In this document: piece by piece, positions 8,956 to 20,900 of the stretch
Layout of the letters: each line of letters begins with the position of its first letter
How positions within the stretch are numbered: position 1 is the first letter of the stretch
Source of the DNA: Gonium pectorale
Taxonomy: Eukaryota > Chlorophyta > Chlorophyceae > Chlamydomonadales > Volvocaceae
Assembly (NCBI GenBank): GCA_001584585.1
Contig: LSYV01000003.1
Span: 123,143-157,641 of the forward strand
Length of the DNA stretch: 34,499 nt
Reading direction: 5' to 3'
The notes under the pieces: model-generated
What the model was told of the DNA's origin: nothing
The model's database searches: none
The model's input: only the letters and a program-made list of their open reading frames with translations
Position numbers and translations under genes: made by a program

Positions 8956-11900
8956 TTACGAGCGCTTCGCAAGGTCCGCATCGCTCTTGCGAGCGACCTC
9001 CACGACGGCGTCCAGCTTTGCGCACTCGAGGTCCTCGAAGCGCTGCCCCTTCTCTGGCTTGGAGGTTATCCGCAGGTTGGGGCTGAGCTTCAGAGATGTG
9101 ACCGCGCCCTTGTCATCGCCGACCAGCACGATGGGCTGCTTGGGGTTGAAGACCAGCTTTGTGAGCTTGGCCTTCTTGACCACCTGCACAGCGTGGAAAA
9201 CCGACATCAACTCCATTCCCTGCCAAGCTGTTCGTTGCGTGTGCCATTGGGAGGAAACTGGGCGCGTATGGTGCACGGATGCCTGACGACCGGTGGCCTG
9301 CAGTAGCCTTATGCCGTACGGCAGGTCCTGACCCTAACAGCCGCCCGAGCCGTCCTTGCCGTCAGAAGGTAGCGCAGGGTTATCTTAACCTAGGTGCCCG
9401 CGCAAACGCACGCCCGTCCCCTCAGATGATGCGTGTGCCCCCGCGCACCTTCTGGCTGCACATGGGCAGCAGCTTGCTCTGCGCCAGGTCGAACACATGC
9501 ACGCGGCCGTCGTCCGTCACGGCCGCGAACACAGTGGCCGAGTAGGGCGCCCACGCAACGTCGCCGATCGAGTCGTTAAGGTCGAAGTTCATGACCGGGT
9601 GCTTGGGGTCCCGCACGTCCCACAGCTTGATTGTCCAGTCGGCCGAGGCCGAGAGGAACATGTTGGGGTGCACGTGGTTCCAGTTCACGGCGTAGACGGC
9701 CAGGTGGTGCGCCACGTAGGTGGAGAGGTACTGCGAGCTGTAGGCCTTGGAGCAGCGGTGGATGGCGCCCTCCTCGGTGCCCACCAGGTAAATTGAGTCC
9801 TGGCCCGCCATCTGCGCAACAAGCAAGTATGCACCGTGCAAGCTTTGCGGCTAGCGGCTAGTGGTGGTCTCAAAAGGAAATTCCAACTGAAGCATGGACA
9901 CGAGCAGTGGCAGGTGCGGCTCGGAGGTGCTGAGACGGCACGGCCTGGGGCTCCAGCGGTGTGTCTGACGGTGCCATGCAGCGGGGATATGACGTAATGG
10001 TCGCTGGCCGTGGTACTGTTCGTGCGCTGTATTGATTGGGCAGGGCACCAGCTCTGCAGTCATGCTTTGTTGCGGGCGCGGCTTAGGGCGGACGGCAGCC
10101 GCTCGCGGTGGGGCTGAGCATGAAGGCCAGCTACCGGCTGACCGGGCTGCCGAAATCACACCCACCACCACTTCTTACCTTGCAGAAGTCCATGCAGCAC
10201 CCTCCGGCGGGGCCCGACGCCGTGGGGTCCTCGTCGCTCGTCTCTCCCGCCTTGACCACCCGCAGCTTCATGAGGCACTCCGGTATGAGCTCGGACTTGG
10301 TGAGCGTCCACAGGTTGACGTTGCCGTCGCTTGAGATGGACACAAATTGCAGCGCCTTCTGCGCTTCGTCCACCTGCGCATAAATGATCACGCGCATGGC
10401 GACGTGAATCCTTACACTACATCCGGGCAAGCTGGTGTGCAGAGCAAGAGNNNNNNNNNNNNNNNNNNNNNNNNNNNNNNNNNNNNNNNNNNNNNNNNNN
10501 NNNNNNNNNNNNNNNNNNNNNNNNNNNNNNNNNNNNNNNNNNNNNNNNNNNNNNNNNNNNNNNNNNNNNNNNNNNNNNNNNNNNNNNNNNNNNNNNNNNN
10601 NNNNNNNNNNNNNNNNNNNNNNNNNNNNNNNNNNNNNNNNNNNNNNNNNNNNNNNNNNNNNNNNNNNNNNNNNNNNNNNNNNNNNNNNNNNNNNNNNNNN
10701 NNNNNNNNNNNNNNNNNNNNNNNNNNNNNNNNNNNNNNNNNNNNNNNNNNNNNNNNNNNNNNNNNNNNNNNNNNNNNNNNNNNNNNNNNNNNNNNNNNNN
10801 NNNNNNNNNNNNNNNNNNNNNNNNNNNNNNNNNNNNNNNNNNNNNNNNNNNNNNNNNNNNNNNNNNNNNNNNNNNNNNNNNNNNNNNNNNNNNNNNNNNN
10901 NNNNNNNNNNNNNNNNNNNNNNNNNNNNNNNNNNNNNNNNNNNNNNNNNNNNNNNNNNNNNNNNNNNNNNNNNNNNNNNNNNNNNNNNNNNNNNNNNNNN
11001 NNNNNNNNNNNNNNNNNNNNNNNNNNNNNNNNNNNNNNNNNNNNNNNNNNNNNNNNNNNNNNNNNNNNNNNNNNNNNNNNNNNNNNNNNNNNNNNNNNNN
11101 NNTACAAGGGCAGGTCCATGTGCAGCGTGTAGTAGCCATGACATAGAGTCCTGTTCACAGCGCATGCACCACCGTGGCGTGTGGCTGCATGCGCCCTGCG
11201 AGGGGCGCGAGGGCCTAAGTGGTTACAGACCCTGCGAGGGGTTACAGACCCTGCTTGCCCTGACGCATGTAACTATCCTATCTAACTGGTCGCAACCAGA
11301 GTCGTCGCAGCCATGCAGCTGCACTCCATGCCAGTAACGCAAGATGCACACGCGCATCATGAAGTTGCATGGTGCTCTTGAGCTGTGCCCAGGTTGACTG
11401 CTCTATCCGTCCACCTTCCAAAAAGCGAGGCTGACACGGGTGCCCTTGCCACGCAGGTGCAGGCCCGACGGCTCACCTGCCACACCACCTGCCAGACGGG
11501 GTCGTTGTGCTTGCCCGTCCGCACGGACGCCGTGTAGATGGGCTCGTCCTTTCTGAGCCGTACATCGTACACGAGCACAGTGCCGTCGTAGCAGCCAACC
11601 GCCAGGAGGTTGGCGTACTCGGGGTGGAAGTGTACAGACATGACGCCCGACTCCGTGTGGAAGGTGTACTCGGGGTGCGAGGGGTTTTTGAGCGAGTAGA
11701 TGTTGATCAGGCCGCTGGCCTGTTTCAGGAACTCGTAGCTGCCGTACCCCACCGCAAACATGTCGTCGTACAGCGGGTTCCAGCAGATACTGGTTACTTG
11801 CCGCCGCTTCGACTTGTCCGATTGGAACTTCCAGAGCGGCAGCAGCGAGCCTTCCCCAGGCCTGTTCGGGGAGGTCAGGGGCAGAGAGGGTCCCTTGTGC

Positions 11901-13465
11901 TCGCCGGCATGCATGGGCCCCCACAGCATAGCGCAGGGTGCGGATGGTACCGACGGCGAGGCTACCAGCCGCGGCCATGCCAAATGGATATGGCGGCATC
12001 AGGCCTCTGGTCTACTGTGCGCCGTAAGTACTCAGCTACTGCTTGCAATGATCCTCGTGTCTTACAGCCGTCTTTTCGGCTGACCACGAAGCCGGTTATG
12101 CAGCAGGGCGTACCAGACTATTTAACGAGGGTCTTGATCCAGTTCCCATGTCACCTTCCCGCTGACCGCGAGGCCTGGCGCACTGTGCACCCGGACGCGG
12201 CGCGTTCACTGCCGGCCCGTGCGTCCGGCACCCTGACCCCACGGCCCCTACTCGCGCCCTGGCCCCACCCAAACACTGCCCCGGGCGCACCTGAATGCGT
12301 CTGATGCATCGTCCCAGTACTTGAAGTCCATGGCCACTTCCTCAAACATGTTTTGGTTCACCATGCGGTCTAACGTCCCAAGGCTGTGCAGCAACGCCGG
12401 GCTTTGCAGCGTGGGCACATGCTCGTTGGTCCGGGCCGCGTTCGACCCGTGCTGCGCCGCTGAGTGCTTCTTGCCGCCACGCGCCTTGGCAGCCTCATCC
12501 AGCCGCTGCCGCTCCAGGTCCTTCATGTACTCATCGTAAATCTCCCACTGGGTGCACACGCCTGTGGGGGCACCGGCCGTGACCGCTCAGTGTCCTGGCA
12601 ACGCAGCTCTGAAATGCAAGATGCAAGACCATTGATACTGCGAATGCACGGTAAGAAGCTGCCTGTGGTGCAGGCTGGTAATGGTCTGAGTCACCGCATT
12701 CCTACCATGACCCTCAACCCGCCGGCGCCGCAACCTACCCGACACCGTGGCGGTCGGAGGCGGCTCCGTGAAAGTCTCCCGGTCCCGCAGTGGGTAGTTC
12801 AGCGTCTGTGCGGCGCGCTCGCTGAAGTTGAACTGGTTCCGCAGCTGGCGGGAGTCATCCGGCGGCTCCACGTCCCCGTGCTCCTTGTGCTCATGGCTAG
12901 CGCGATCAATGTCCGCCTGGAACCGTGCGCTGGCCTCCTGCTCCATCTTTTCCATGTCCATCTGTCGCTTAGCCTCATCCGAGCTCTTGTGCAGGAGCCA
13001 CCCGTCCGTGGCGTAGTGCACGACGGTCTGCTCCACCATGGGCTCAAGCTTGAACACTTTGTCCTTCATATTGAAGCGCACGATGTTCTTTGGGGCTGCT
13101 GGGTTGTTGGCTGTGAGCATTTTCGCCACCTCCTCGTTGAGCTCCACATCGGAGAGCCGGAGCTGGTTGTCCGGCTTAACGACCTCGCGGATGGGCTGCA
13201 GGGCACAATGGCACCGTTTCAGCCTCTTTGGGACGTTCCCCCGCCTTTCCCCCGCAATGCACGCACCATCGCGAACGCCTCATCGCCCGGCATCGGGGGC
13301 GGGGGCGGCACATAGTCCTGCGACTGGGTCGAATCCTGCGCCTTCTTCTTCCCCTTCCCCTGCATAGCCATTCGTATAAGCGTGAGCTTCCTCCTGAGAA
13401 GGGCTGGTCGCGCGCTTTGGTCGGACCTTGTCCAGGGTCTTCTTCGCTGGGCTAGGCCCCGGCAT
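8956..13465 (-). CDS. ODA9: Outer-arm dynein intermediate chain 1 (IC1/IC78, DNAI1 orthologue)
   Basis: Axonemal WD40 protein at the base of the outer dynein arm, holding the motor complex together with IC2 and the light chains and contacting the doublet microtubule; human DNAI1 loss causes primary ciliary dyskinesia. Eight exons: 13465-13427, 13359-13267, 13195-12739, 12561-12291, 11861-11477, 10373-10179, 9811-9449, 9183-8956 (stop TAA); 2,031 nt, 676 aa, close to the 683 aa I recall for Chlamydomonas IC78, and every junction is in phase. The protein starts MPGPSPAKKTLDK, then a Lys-rich stretch and SQDYVPPPPPMPGDEAFAM, an acidic/coiled N-terminal half, then WD repeats from about residue 290 (ICWNPLYDDMFAVGYGSY, VHFHPEYANLLAVGCYDG, VSISSDGNVNLW, LSASADWTIKLWDVRDP, DVAWAPYSATVFAAVTDDG, VFNPKQPIVLVGDDKGAVTS). 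The C-terminus ends RKSDADLAKRS. The N run is intronic, so the coding sequence looks complete. Confidence 0.97.
10451..11102. other. Assembly gap (652 N) inside ODA9 intron 5
   Basis: A run of N between exon 6 (starts 10373) and exon 5 (ends 11477) of ODA9. The protein reads VVWQ-VDEAQKALQFVSIS across the junction, colinear with Chlamydomonas IC1, so no coding sequence is missing. Right next to the gap, at 11221-11254, GGTTACAGACCCTGC occurs twice, which hints at repeats as the cause of the gap. Confidence 0.95.
11221..11254. repeat. Short direct repeat in ODA9 intron 5
   Basis: GGTTACAGACCCTGC at 11221-11235 and 11240-11254, period 19; the CCCTGCGAGGG part also occurs near 11194. It may be the edge of a larger repeat running into the N gap. 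Confidence 0.8.
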
Positions 13466-13500
13466 CTTTGCGTACAATAATAAAAGTTGTCTACTCGATG

Positions 13501-13508
13501 TATTTATG
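13501..13508 (-). promoter_or_regulatory. TATA-like element upstream of ODA9
   Basis: Minus-strand ATAAATAC about 36-43 bases before the ATG at 13465. If functional, transcription would begin only about 10-15 bases before the start codon, giving a very short leader. Confidence 0.25.
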
Positions 13509-14034
13509 GCCGGGCCGCTGGGCCGGGCTGCACGTCTCGGCACATGCAGTCAAGGAACGCGAGGAAGGCGTGGGTCTAATGCCAAATGTGAATATCTGTC
13601 GATTAACTGCTATGCTGTAGAGTTTCTAGCCCCTATTGCTTGTCGCCGCGCCATGCGCTTCGAATTTTCGGCCAATACGGCAGGTGCCTCAGGTGCCTCA
13701 TTCACTCTCCCCCAACCACAGTTTTGCACATACTAGATTGTATGGTATACATGAGAACTGGTTGACGGACGGACGAACGGTTGGCACGTCGGCCCGGCAC
13801 AACCCTACGGACACTGCCTCGTCGTAGGCTGGAGGTGTTTGGCAGCCTTTGGGATAGCACTTCCATGACTGTCCACGTTATGCCGATGTAGCCAGTGTTT
13901 GGACCCACGGGAAGTCACGGGGCAACCACTGTGTTGCACCGTGAGCACGTCCGCGCAGGAGAGGGTTTGGGCGGAAGCCCTCTCCATCAGGTGGCATGGT
14001 AAGGCAGTGTGGTCCGACATAAGTCTGCAGTGGC

Positions 14035-14039
14035 TTACA
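14035..14039 (-). terminator. Candidate TGTAA polyadenylation signal of the ARM gene
   Basis: TTACA on the plus strand (TGTAA on minus), about 925 bases downstream of the stop codon at 14963-14965, and about 570 bases before the ODA9 start. Confidence 0.35.
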
Positions 14040-14962
14040 TAGCTTACTGGCATTGTACGAGACACCACCGATTTATGCAACCGTAACTCCCTGGATTCCG
14101 GTTAGCGCAGATTTCTCTTTTTTAACAGCATCACTACCCACAGCGCCCCACGTGATTCTCCAAAGGAGCTCCGTGCACACAAGAGTGACGTATTTTGATA
14201 ACACTGACGCCTGAAAGCTCTGCAACTGCAGCCGCGCAGGAACCCAGGCGCAATCGCGTTCCTATCCAGGCCGCCTCCTCCGCGGAGGAAAATGAATAGG
14301 GGCCCACCGGTACCTTCGTTTATCACGTTCGTTGCAGTCTAGCCGTCCTGCTTCAGGACGTGAGTCAGTAACTCAGAGATCACGCGAAGGTCATGCCAGA
14401 TGACCGCGGCCACTGCTATTTACCCTACTAGGCGCCCCGTTGGACGCCCTAGCACCTGCCGCACTGCACAAAGTACGAAAAGCAGGTCCAACGCAATCGG
14501 TCTGCTAGGTCACGTCTGGAACACGACCAATCTGATGTATTCCGCACGCAATTCTCAATTTAATATGTTGCAGTCGACGCAGCGTCTCCTCACGCCCTTT
14601 GCACACCATGGCCCCAAGCATGCGAACACCCATCACACGCTCCCACCACCTGCTACCCAGCAAACCTGACCCAACCGTACCCCAGCAACCGCTCCGCGCC
14701 TGCTTTCCAACCGTCTCCCACGTGCCTACCCTGATCCCCAAGCTGCAACCTCCGGCCAGGCTGGCCGCGCAACCATGCGCAAACGCTCCATCAACTCCTG
14801 ATACAAGGAGATAAGTGGAAGCGAACCTCGCTGATAACCCCACGTTGACGACCATGCCCGCCACCAAGCACGGCCACAGTCCAGGAAAGGCTTCCGACCG
14901 CAGGTCCTTAACATCCCAGGCCCCCACGACATTGCCACCGACGGCCTCATAGCCCCGCGCGC

Positions 14963-17900
14963 TCACGGCCCCAGGTCCTTGTCAATCTTTTTGATCAGCT
15001 TGAGCAGGCCGTCGTAGTTGAAGGGCACCTCCGGCTGCGAGGGGTCCCAGTACAGCCGCCGGAAGAGCAGGTCCAGGAACATCTCCACCTTGACGTACAG
15101 CGGTCGCGTCTTGGGCGTGTTGTAGCCCGCCGACGCCCTGGGCCGGAAGATGTCCAGCGATGAGCTCACGGGCGCGCCGCCCGAGCCGTCATCGCCGCCG
15201 GCGCCCTTGCTGTCGAGCGCCGAGCCGCCCTCCATGCGCTCCTTGTCGATGGCCCACTCGAGGATGGTGTCGTAGCCGGCGACGTCCAGGTCCGAGGCGG
15301 AGGGCAGAGCCTTCATGTCCGCCACGCGGCCCAGAGCCTCCAGGAAGTCCGTGAAGGAGAGGCACGTGTAGCGGGGGTAGTCCTTGATCTCGTCGATCAC
15401 GTACATGCGGGCCCACAGGAAGGCCAGCGCGCAGTCCTGCGGGGTGAGGAGGGCAGGAGGTTGCAAAAGCGGGTTGGGGAAGGGTGGGTGGCGTGCGCAG
15501 GAGCAGGGGCAAGGGCATGTGGGTGGGGAGGGTTGCGGCGGGTGTGCGTGTGTTTTGGAAAAGGAAATCGCATACGACGAGCGTAAGCGCGCGGGGGTGC
15601 CTGTGCGCGCTTCGGCGGGCTTGGCAAGCCGGCAGCTGGCCGCGGATGTGCGGCAAGCGGTGCCCCATCGCAATAGCCCATGGCCAGTCACACGCACAGC
15701 GCCCACTCGGAACCCACCTGCAGCGTGAACTGGCTGTCTATGAGCTGCGCGTCCTGCATGCACTGCAGCCAGCCGTCCAGCTTGAGCACCTTGGGCCGCA
15801 GCCCACCGCTGGCGGGCTTGAGCCGGTAGCGGCTGTAGAGCGCCTTGAGCATGACGCTGTGCTTCTTGAACACCAGGTCCACCTGAAGGGGAGACAGGAG
15901 GGGCGAGGAAGCCGGCATTGGGCGAGGTGCAGCATGGGGATGCAGCGGCGTCTTATCCAGCATTGTGCGCCGCACGGCTCCGTGCAGCTGCGAAGGTGAC
16001 AGGGCAGCTGCACATTATTCGCCCGCTGTCGTCCACACAGCCCTTGCTGAGTGAAGCACGAGAAAGAGGAGCATCGGAGGGGGTGACGCGCCTCCGGCCC
16101 TGGCGGACCACGCACCTCCTCGTTGTACAGCCGCTCGGTGCGGAAGGAGTTTGAGTTGACAAGTGCGCCGGACACCAGGTTGGGGATGATGTTCTTCTCA
16201 ATGAGCATGGTGACGGCGGTGGCGAGGTCGTCCGTGGCCTGGCCCTTGCCGTACTTGGCGATGGCTGCGCGGGCCAGGGACCGGGTTGAGCAGTCAGCAT
16301 TGGCATGCACATGACTGTGCGCGGGACGCAACGACATTGCCCCATGGCCCTGTCATGGCGCTGCAAGGGCCTGACCCTAGCGCAGCGGCCCGTGGTAGAC
16401 CAATGCCCAGCACCGGCCCTCCCCGTGGGCGGATGCTCCCGGCTCGGACTCACCCAGGCGCACGATGGCCTCCAGGAACTCGTAGCGCATCATCGCGTTC
16501 TCCATGTTGACCGCCGCCTCCGCGCTCTTCTTGTCGGGCTGCGGGCAGCAGGGAAACGGTAGCAGCAATATGTACGGTAGTGCGACTCGCGGAGGCCTAG
16601 CTGCAGAAATGCATCACGTCGCCTAGCGCGCGGCCCAGCGCAGTACGGTACCGGAATCCTTGTCGCGACGCCATGCTGCGAGCAGTCCCCTGGCTGAGAC
16701 GCTCACGACGCTCAACCGTCGACGCGGCAAACGCGACTCAGCACGCGCCCGGAGCTCCCGCATTCGCAGAACGACACAAGCACACACCTGGAAGTTGCAG
16801 ACGATGAAGATGGTGTCGCAGTCGGAGCGCTTGCAGTACTGAGACTCCGGATCGGCGATGAAGCAGTCGTCCAGGAAGGTGGTGAACGCGTTGAGGGACA
16901 TATGGTACGGGTCGCCGGTGCCGCCCGCCGCGTAGTACACGTAGGCACCAAAGACCTGCGCACCGTGCGGTAGCGCGTGCGTAAGAGAGTGCAAGCGCAC
17001 AGTAACATGTGTTGACGTGCCTAGTAAGCGAGCTGACGAGGGCGTATGACACAGACGCGCGCAGCGCCATGCAGCCGTCCTAATCGAGCCGACCGCTTCC
17101 AACGGGAATGCTGAATTCAGCGGGATGGCGATGGGCAGCGCAAGCCGCTGTGAATACCCCACCTCCAACAGGCCCAAGCACCGTTGATTCACCTGGACTC
17201 GCCATTGGGGCCCCGCTCACCTGCGCCCAGTACCTCAACAGCACGTCGTGCACCTCCTTGATCGCCACCTTCTCGTCCTTGCCCTCCTTGTTGGCCTTAT
17301 TCTCGCGCGACATCATGCTCGTGAACTTCTCCTTGCTGCAGGCCCGCTGCCAGTCGCGCTCGAACATGCGCTCCTCCACCTGCGGGATCGGCGAATGGGT
17401 CGGGTGGGCGCGGTGCGGCGCGGCAGGGTAAACGCATGGCCAATGTGGACGCGGGGGGAGACTTGCCCCACGGCAACCGCCGACCGGTAAGGCCATCGCA
17501 TTTGCATGCCCCCACATCTCACTTTCACCAAACACGGGCCGGTCCCTCCGTCCGTTCCGGACCAGGTCGGCCTCACCATCCCTGTCCCAGTACCAGTCCG
17601 GCCCACACCCAGCCAGCGGGACCAGACCGGCCATCATCCGTGTGCCCACCAAACCTCCCTCCCAGACACATTTAGGCACGCAGCCACCCACCTGGTGCGA
17701 GTCGTAGAAGGCACGCGCATCGCACTCCTTCACACGGTTCTTGAAGATCGACGACGGCAGCGTCCACGGCTCGCGCTCCTCCTGCGGCTTAATCTCGATG
17801 TTCTCGACGCGAGTGGTGGTCTGCGTCTTGATGATCTTCTTGGCCTGGATGACAAGCTGCAGGTTGTCCTCGCGCAGGTCGCCGAACGCCTCCTCGATCA

Positions 17901-17989
17901 GCTGGTCGGGCCGCTTGACCGTCAGCGTGTGCAAGGTGGGCAGCGGCACCAGCCGGGGCACGGGCTTGTAGGGGATGAAGGGCGGGGCG
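14963..17989 (-). other. C-terminal conserved module of the giant ARM protein (exons 19-25)
   Basis: About 500 residues with no low-complexity sequence until the last exon. Landmarks: PYKPVPRLVPLPTLHTLTVK, EEREPWTLPSSIFKNR, MMSRENKANKEGKDEKVA, MENAMMRYEFLEAIVRLG, VTMLIEKNIIPNLVSGA, VDLVFKKHSVMLKALYSRYR, DGWLQCMQDAQLID, LAFLWARMYVIDEIKDYPRY, LSFTDFLEALGRVADMKALP. Helical, with EF-hand-like spacing but no calcium loop of DxDxDG type visible. I recall similar 'DFLEAL-RVAD-K-LP' stretches in uncharacterised algal and ciliate proteins, but cannot name the family. Confidence 0.6.
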
Positions 17990-20900
17990 CTGCGGCGGGC
18001 GGCAGAGCAAGGATGGAGGAGGGGCGGTAAGTGATTCGCAAGGGCCCGCCGGAGCTTGTTTGTGTGCGGGCGGGCCATCAGGAACAGTCAGGCAACTACT
18101 GTACCCCAAACCCCAACGGCATTCTCCGGGAACTAAGCCGGGCACCCGCCTGATCAGTGAGGAGCGTACCTGCCCGGGGGCTTCGCTATGAGGTTGAGCA
18201 CGTTGGCCAGCGGCATAGTCTGCTGCAGCGCCTGCGGCACCGTGGACGGCCGCGGCGGCGGGATGACCGCCTCCACGCTGACCTCGTCCAGCAGCGCGCC
18301 GCCGCTGTAGTACATGTGCGCCCGCTTGCCGTTGGGCAGGATGTACGACGGGAACAGGCCCTCCGAAACCCGGCTGCCCTCCACGTGTTCAAAGAGTGTG
18401 AGCGTGGGCCGCGTGGCGTCGTTGTCGACAATGATCCTGTCCTCAAATGTGATCACCTGCCGCGGCCGCTTGGGACCCAAGCACACCTTCAGCGGGACCT
18501 GGCGGCCTGGGCTGGTGTCGCCGTTTTGGCCGCCGTTGTGGTCGCTCGCCATGTCGAGCGGCACGCCGGCAAAGGTGGGGGCCTCCGTCGCGGCTACCGC
18601 CTCCGCCGCCCTGCGCGCCGCCGTCGCGACCAGCATGTCGTGCGGCGCCGCCAGGACGGTGAGGCCAATGCGGCCGTTCTCCCGCTCGCGAGTCGAGGGT
18701 CGGTTGGGCGGGCCCTCGGTCCATGATATGGTGGATGGGATGGGCTTGCCAATGTCCGCGCTGAACTCCCCTGCCAGGATGCTGGCCATGCTGGACGGTG
18801 GCGGCGGCGCTCGTTTCGGCGCCGCCGGTGCCGGCGCCGCCGGTGCAGCCTGGGCTGGTGGCGGTGCTGCCGAGCCGGGGTTGAACCCGACGCCAAACGC
18901 GCCAAAGCCGTTCGGGTCATCGCCGCCACCGCTGACGCCGGCGGGGGCGACGCTGCCGATGCCGCCACCGACGCCGCCGGCGCTGCCCGGCGGCGAGGAA
19001 ACCGAGCTGTCCTCCGCCGTCAGGCCCACCAGCTGCGTCGCCGCCATCAGCAGGTCGTCCTGGTCCTTTGGCGGCGCGGTGGAGAGCAGCTTGGCGGCTG
19101 GCCGCGTGAGCGGCTTGTCGGATGCCAGCTCCCGGTACTCCGAAACCACCGGCTCCCAGCGCTGCCGCCCTTGGCGGGCCCTGTGCTCTGGCATCTCCTG
19201 CCAAAGGTGGCTCAGAGGGCGCGCGAGCAGCTTGTTGAGGGCCTTGAAAGACTCCGGCTCGTTGGGCAGCCAGTCGCCGTTCTCGTCCCACAGGGGCTTG
19301 CGGTGCGTGGCGCGCGAGGGCGCGGCGGAGCGGCCGTCGTCGCCGGCACCCGCGCCGGCGGCGGTGGGCGGCGGGGCCGAGCCGCCTTTGCGCGTGGTGG
19401 AGAATGGCACGTTGCCGCCAGCCTGCAAGGCAGCCCGCCAATCGATGAATATGCGGGGCAGGGAAGCCAGGAGCCACGCGGAAGTTCCCGAGGTGCACGC
19501 GGTGCGGGTGCGACGGAGCGACACGTGAGCCCCGGCAGCCATGCTAACCCGCCGCGTAGCGCAAGAGCCAGCCAACCAGCCGGGCACCTCAAAACTGCAC
19601 CAGTCCGATGGCAGAATGCCCGGGCAAGATCAAGCGAGCGGGCCGGGCAACTGCGATCGGCGAGCAAGCACCTACGTCGAGGTCGTGGAAGGTGTTATCG
19701 ATCCAGGTGAGGAAGCGGTACCGCGAGTCCGTGACGGCCACGTGCCGCATGGTCGCGCCGGCGGCCTCGTTGTATTCCACAGTGTCGCTTCCGTTGTCCT
19801 CCCCGCCTGCGGCGACAAACGAGGCGGGCGGCCGCAACATTATGCTCCCACCACAACGCATCATACCGTACATATGAGTGCGATAGCCCAAGACACCCTT
19901 ACTTGGGCTGAAGTACCGAGGCAGGCGAAGCGAGGACGCGGACATGAGAACGCCCACACAACCTGCCCGCAGCGCCGCCACCTCGCTCTCCCAATTCGAG
20001 TACTAGGCGCCACGCCTAGCGCCGTGCTCCCCGACCCGCCTCACCGACCTTGCGCCCCGCCCGCTGCCCCGGCACCACCACCCCGCCCCTGGGGCGACCC
20101 GTTTCCCTTCTTCATTACACCCCGCCCCTGCCACCGCGCTCACTCTTCACGCTGTGCATGCCCGCGCTGTTGATGCGGTTGAGTGTGGGGCTGGCCACGA
20201 AGCGCTGCGACGGGTTCGCCTCGGCGCCTCCCCGCTCGCAGATGGGTGGGAACACCACCTTTGGCCGCACCGTGCCCGCCAGCACCGTGTCCACCGAGTT
20301 GTTGATGACCTGCGGCACACCGTGCCAGCCGACGACAGGGACCGGGCAGCTGCTCAGCGGTGGCCTTTTCAGGCACGCGGCGCCTCCTTAGCGGGCAGCT
20401 GCTACAGGCCAAGCACAGCCCGGGCCCTGGTCTGGACCCGTTCTCGTGTGCTCCGCGCGATGCACCGTGTGGATGAAGCGGACAGCCGAAACGCCGGCGT
20501 GTGTAGATAGGCGTGTTCTGCTTGCTTTCGGCCCTTCCGCGCAAGGACACCTGCAATCCCCTGCAATCCCAGACCACGCAAGAAGGCTCCGCTCACCTGT
20601 CCGTTTTGCGTGACCTTCTGCGGAGCGCGGCCGCCGCGCCCCGTGCTCCCTGCGCCGATGCGCACCGAGCTGCCGCTGGGGCCAAGGCTGCTGCCTGCCT
20701 TGCCGCCGCGCCCCACGCTGCTCGCCATGCCCACCGAGGTGCTGCTGGGGATCGGCGACGGCGAGGCGGAGTGCGCCGAGGGGATGGAGGGCAGGAAGGA
20801 CGCTGCAGTGCGCGTCTCGTCGTCCACGTCGGTGGCGCTCTCAATGACCTTGTCCAGCGCCACGCTGCCCTTGAGCTCCGCCTTGTACAGGCGGGTCCGG

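Larger units (their letters stand above)
13466..14962. other. Intergenic: ODA9 promoter and 3' region of the giant ARM gene
   Basis: About 1.5 kb between the stop of the upstream ARM gene (14963) and the ODA9 start (13465), both on the minus strand. No coding exon recognised. A candidate minus-strand TGTAA is at 14035-14039, and a TATA-like ATAAATA lies about 36-43 bases upstream of the ODA9 ATG. Confidence 0.5.

Noticed and set aside
10131..11165. Open frames of 240-344 aa crossing the N gap
   Set aside because: They exist only because N codons cannot be stops; the real coding part is ODA9 exon 6 (10179-10373).
11403..11999. 198-aa minus-strand frame overlapping ODA9 exon 5
   Set aside because: It is the +1 shadow of exon 5, whose correct frame gives WD40 sequence matching IC1.
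18314..19528. 404-aa plus-strand open frame, the longest N-free open frame on the plus strand
   Set aside because: It is antisense to exon 18 of the ARM gene. Composition is Arg/Ala/Pro/Ser shadow sequence, and the minus-strand reading is in phase with its neighbours.
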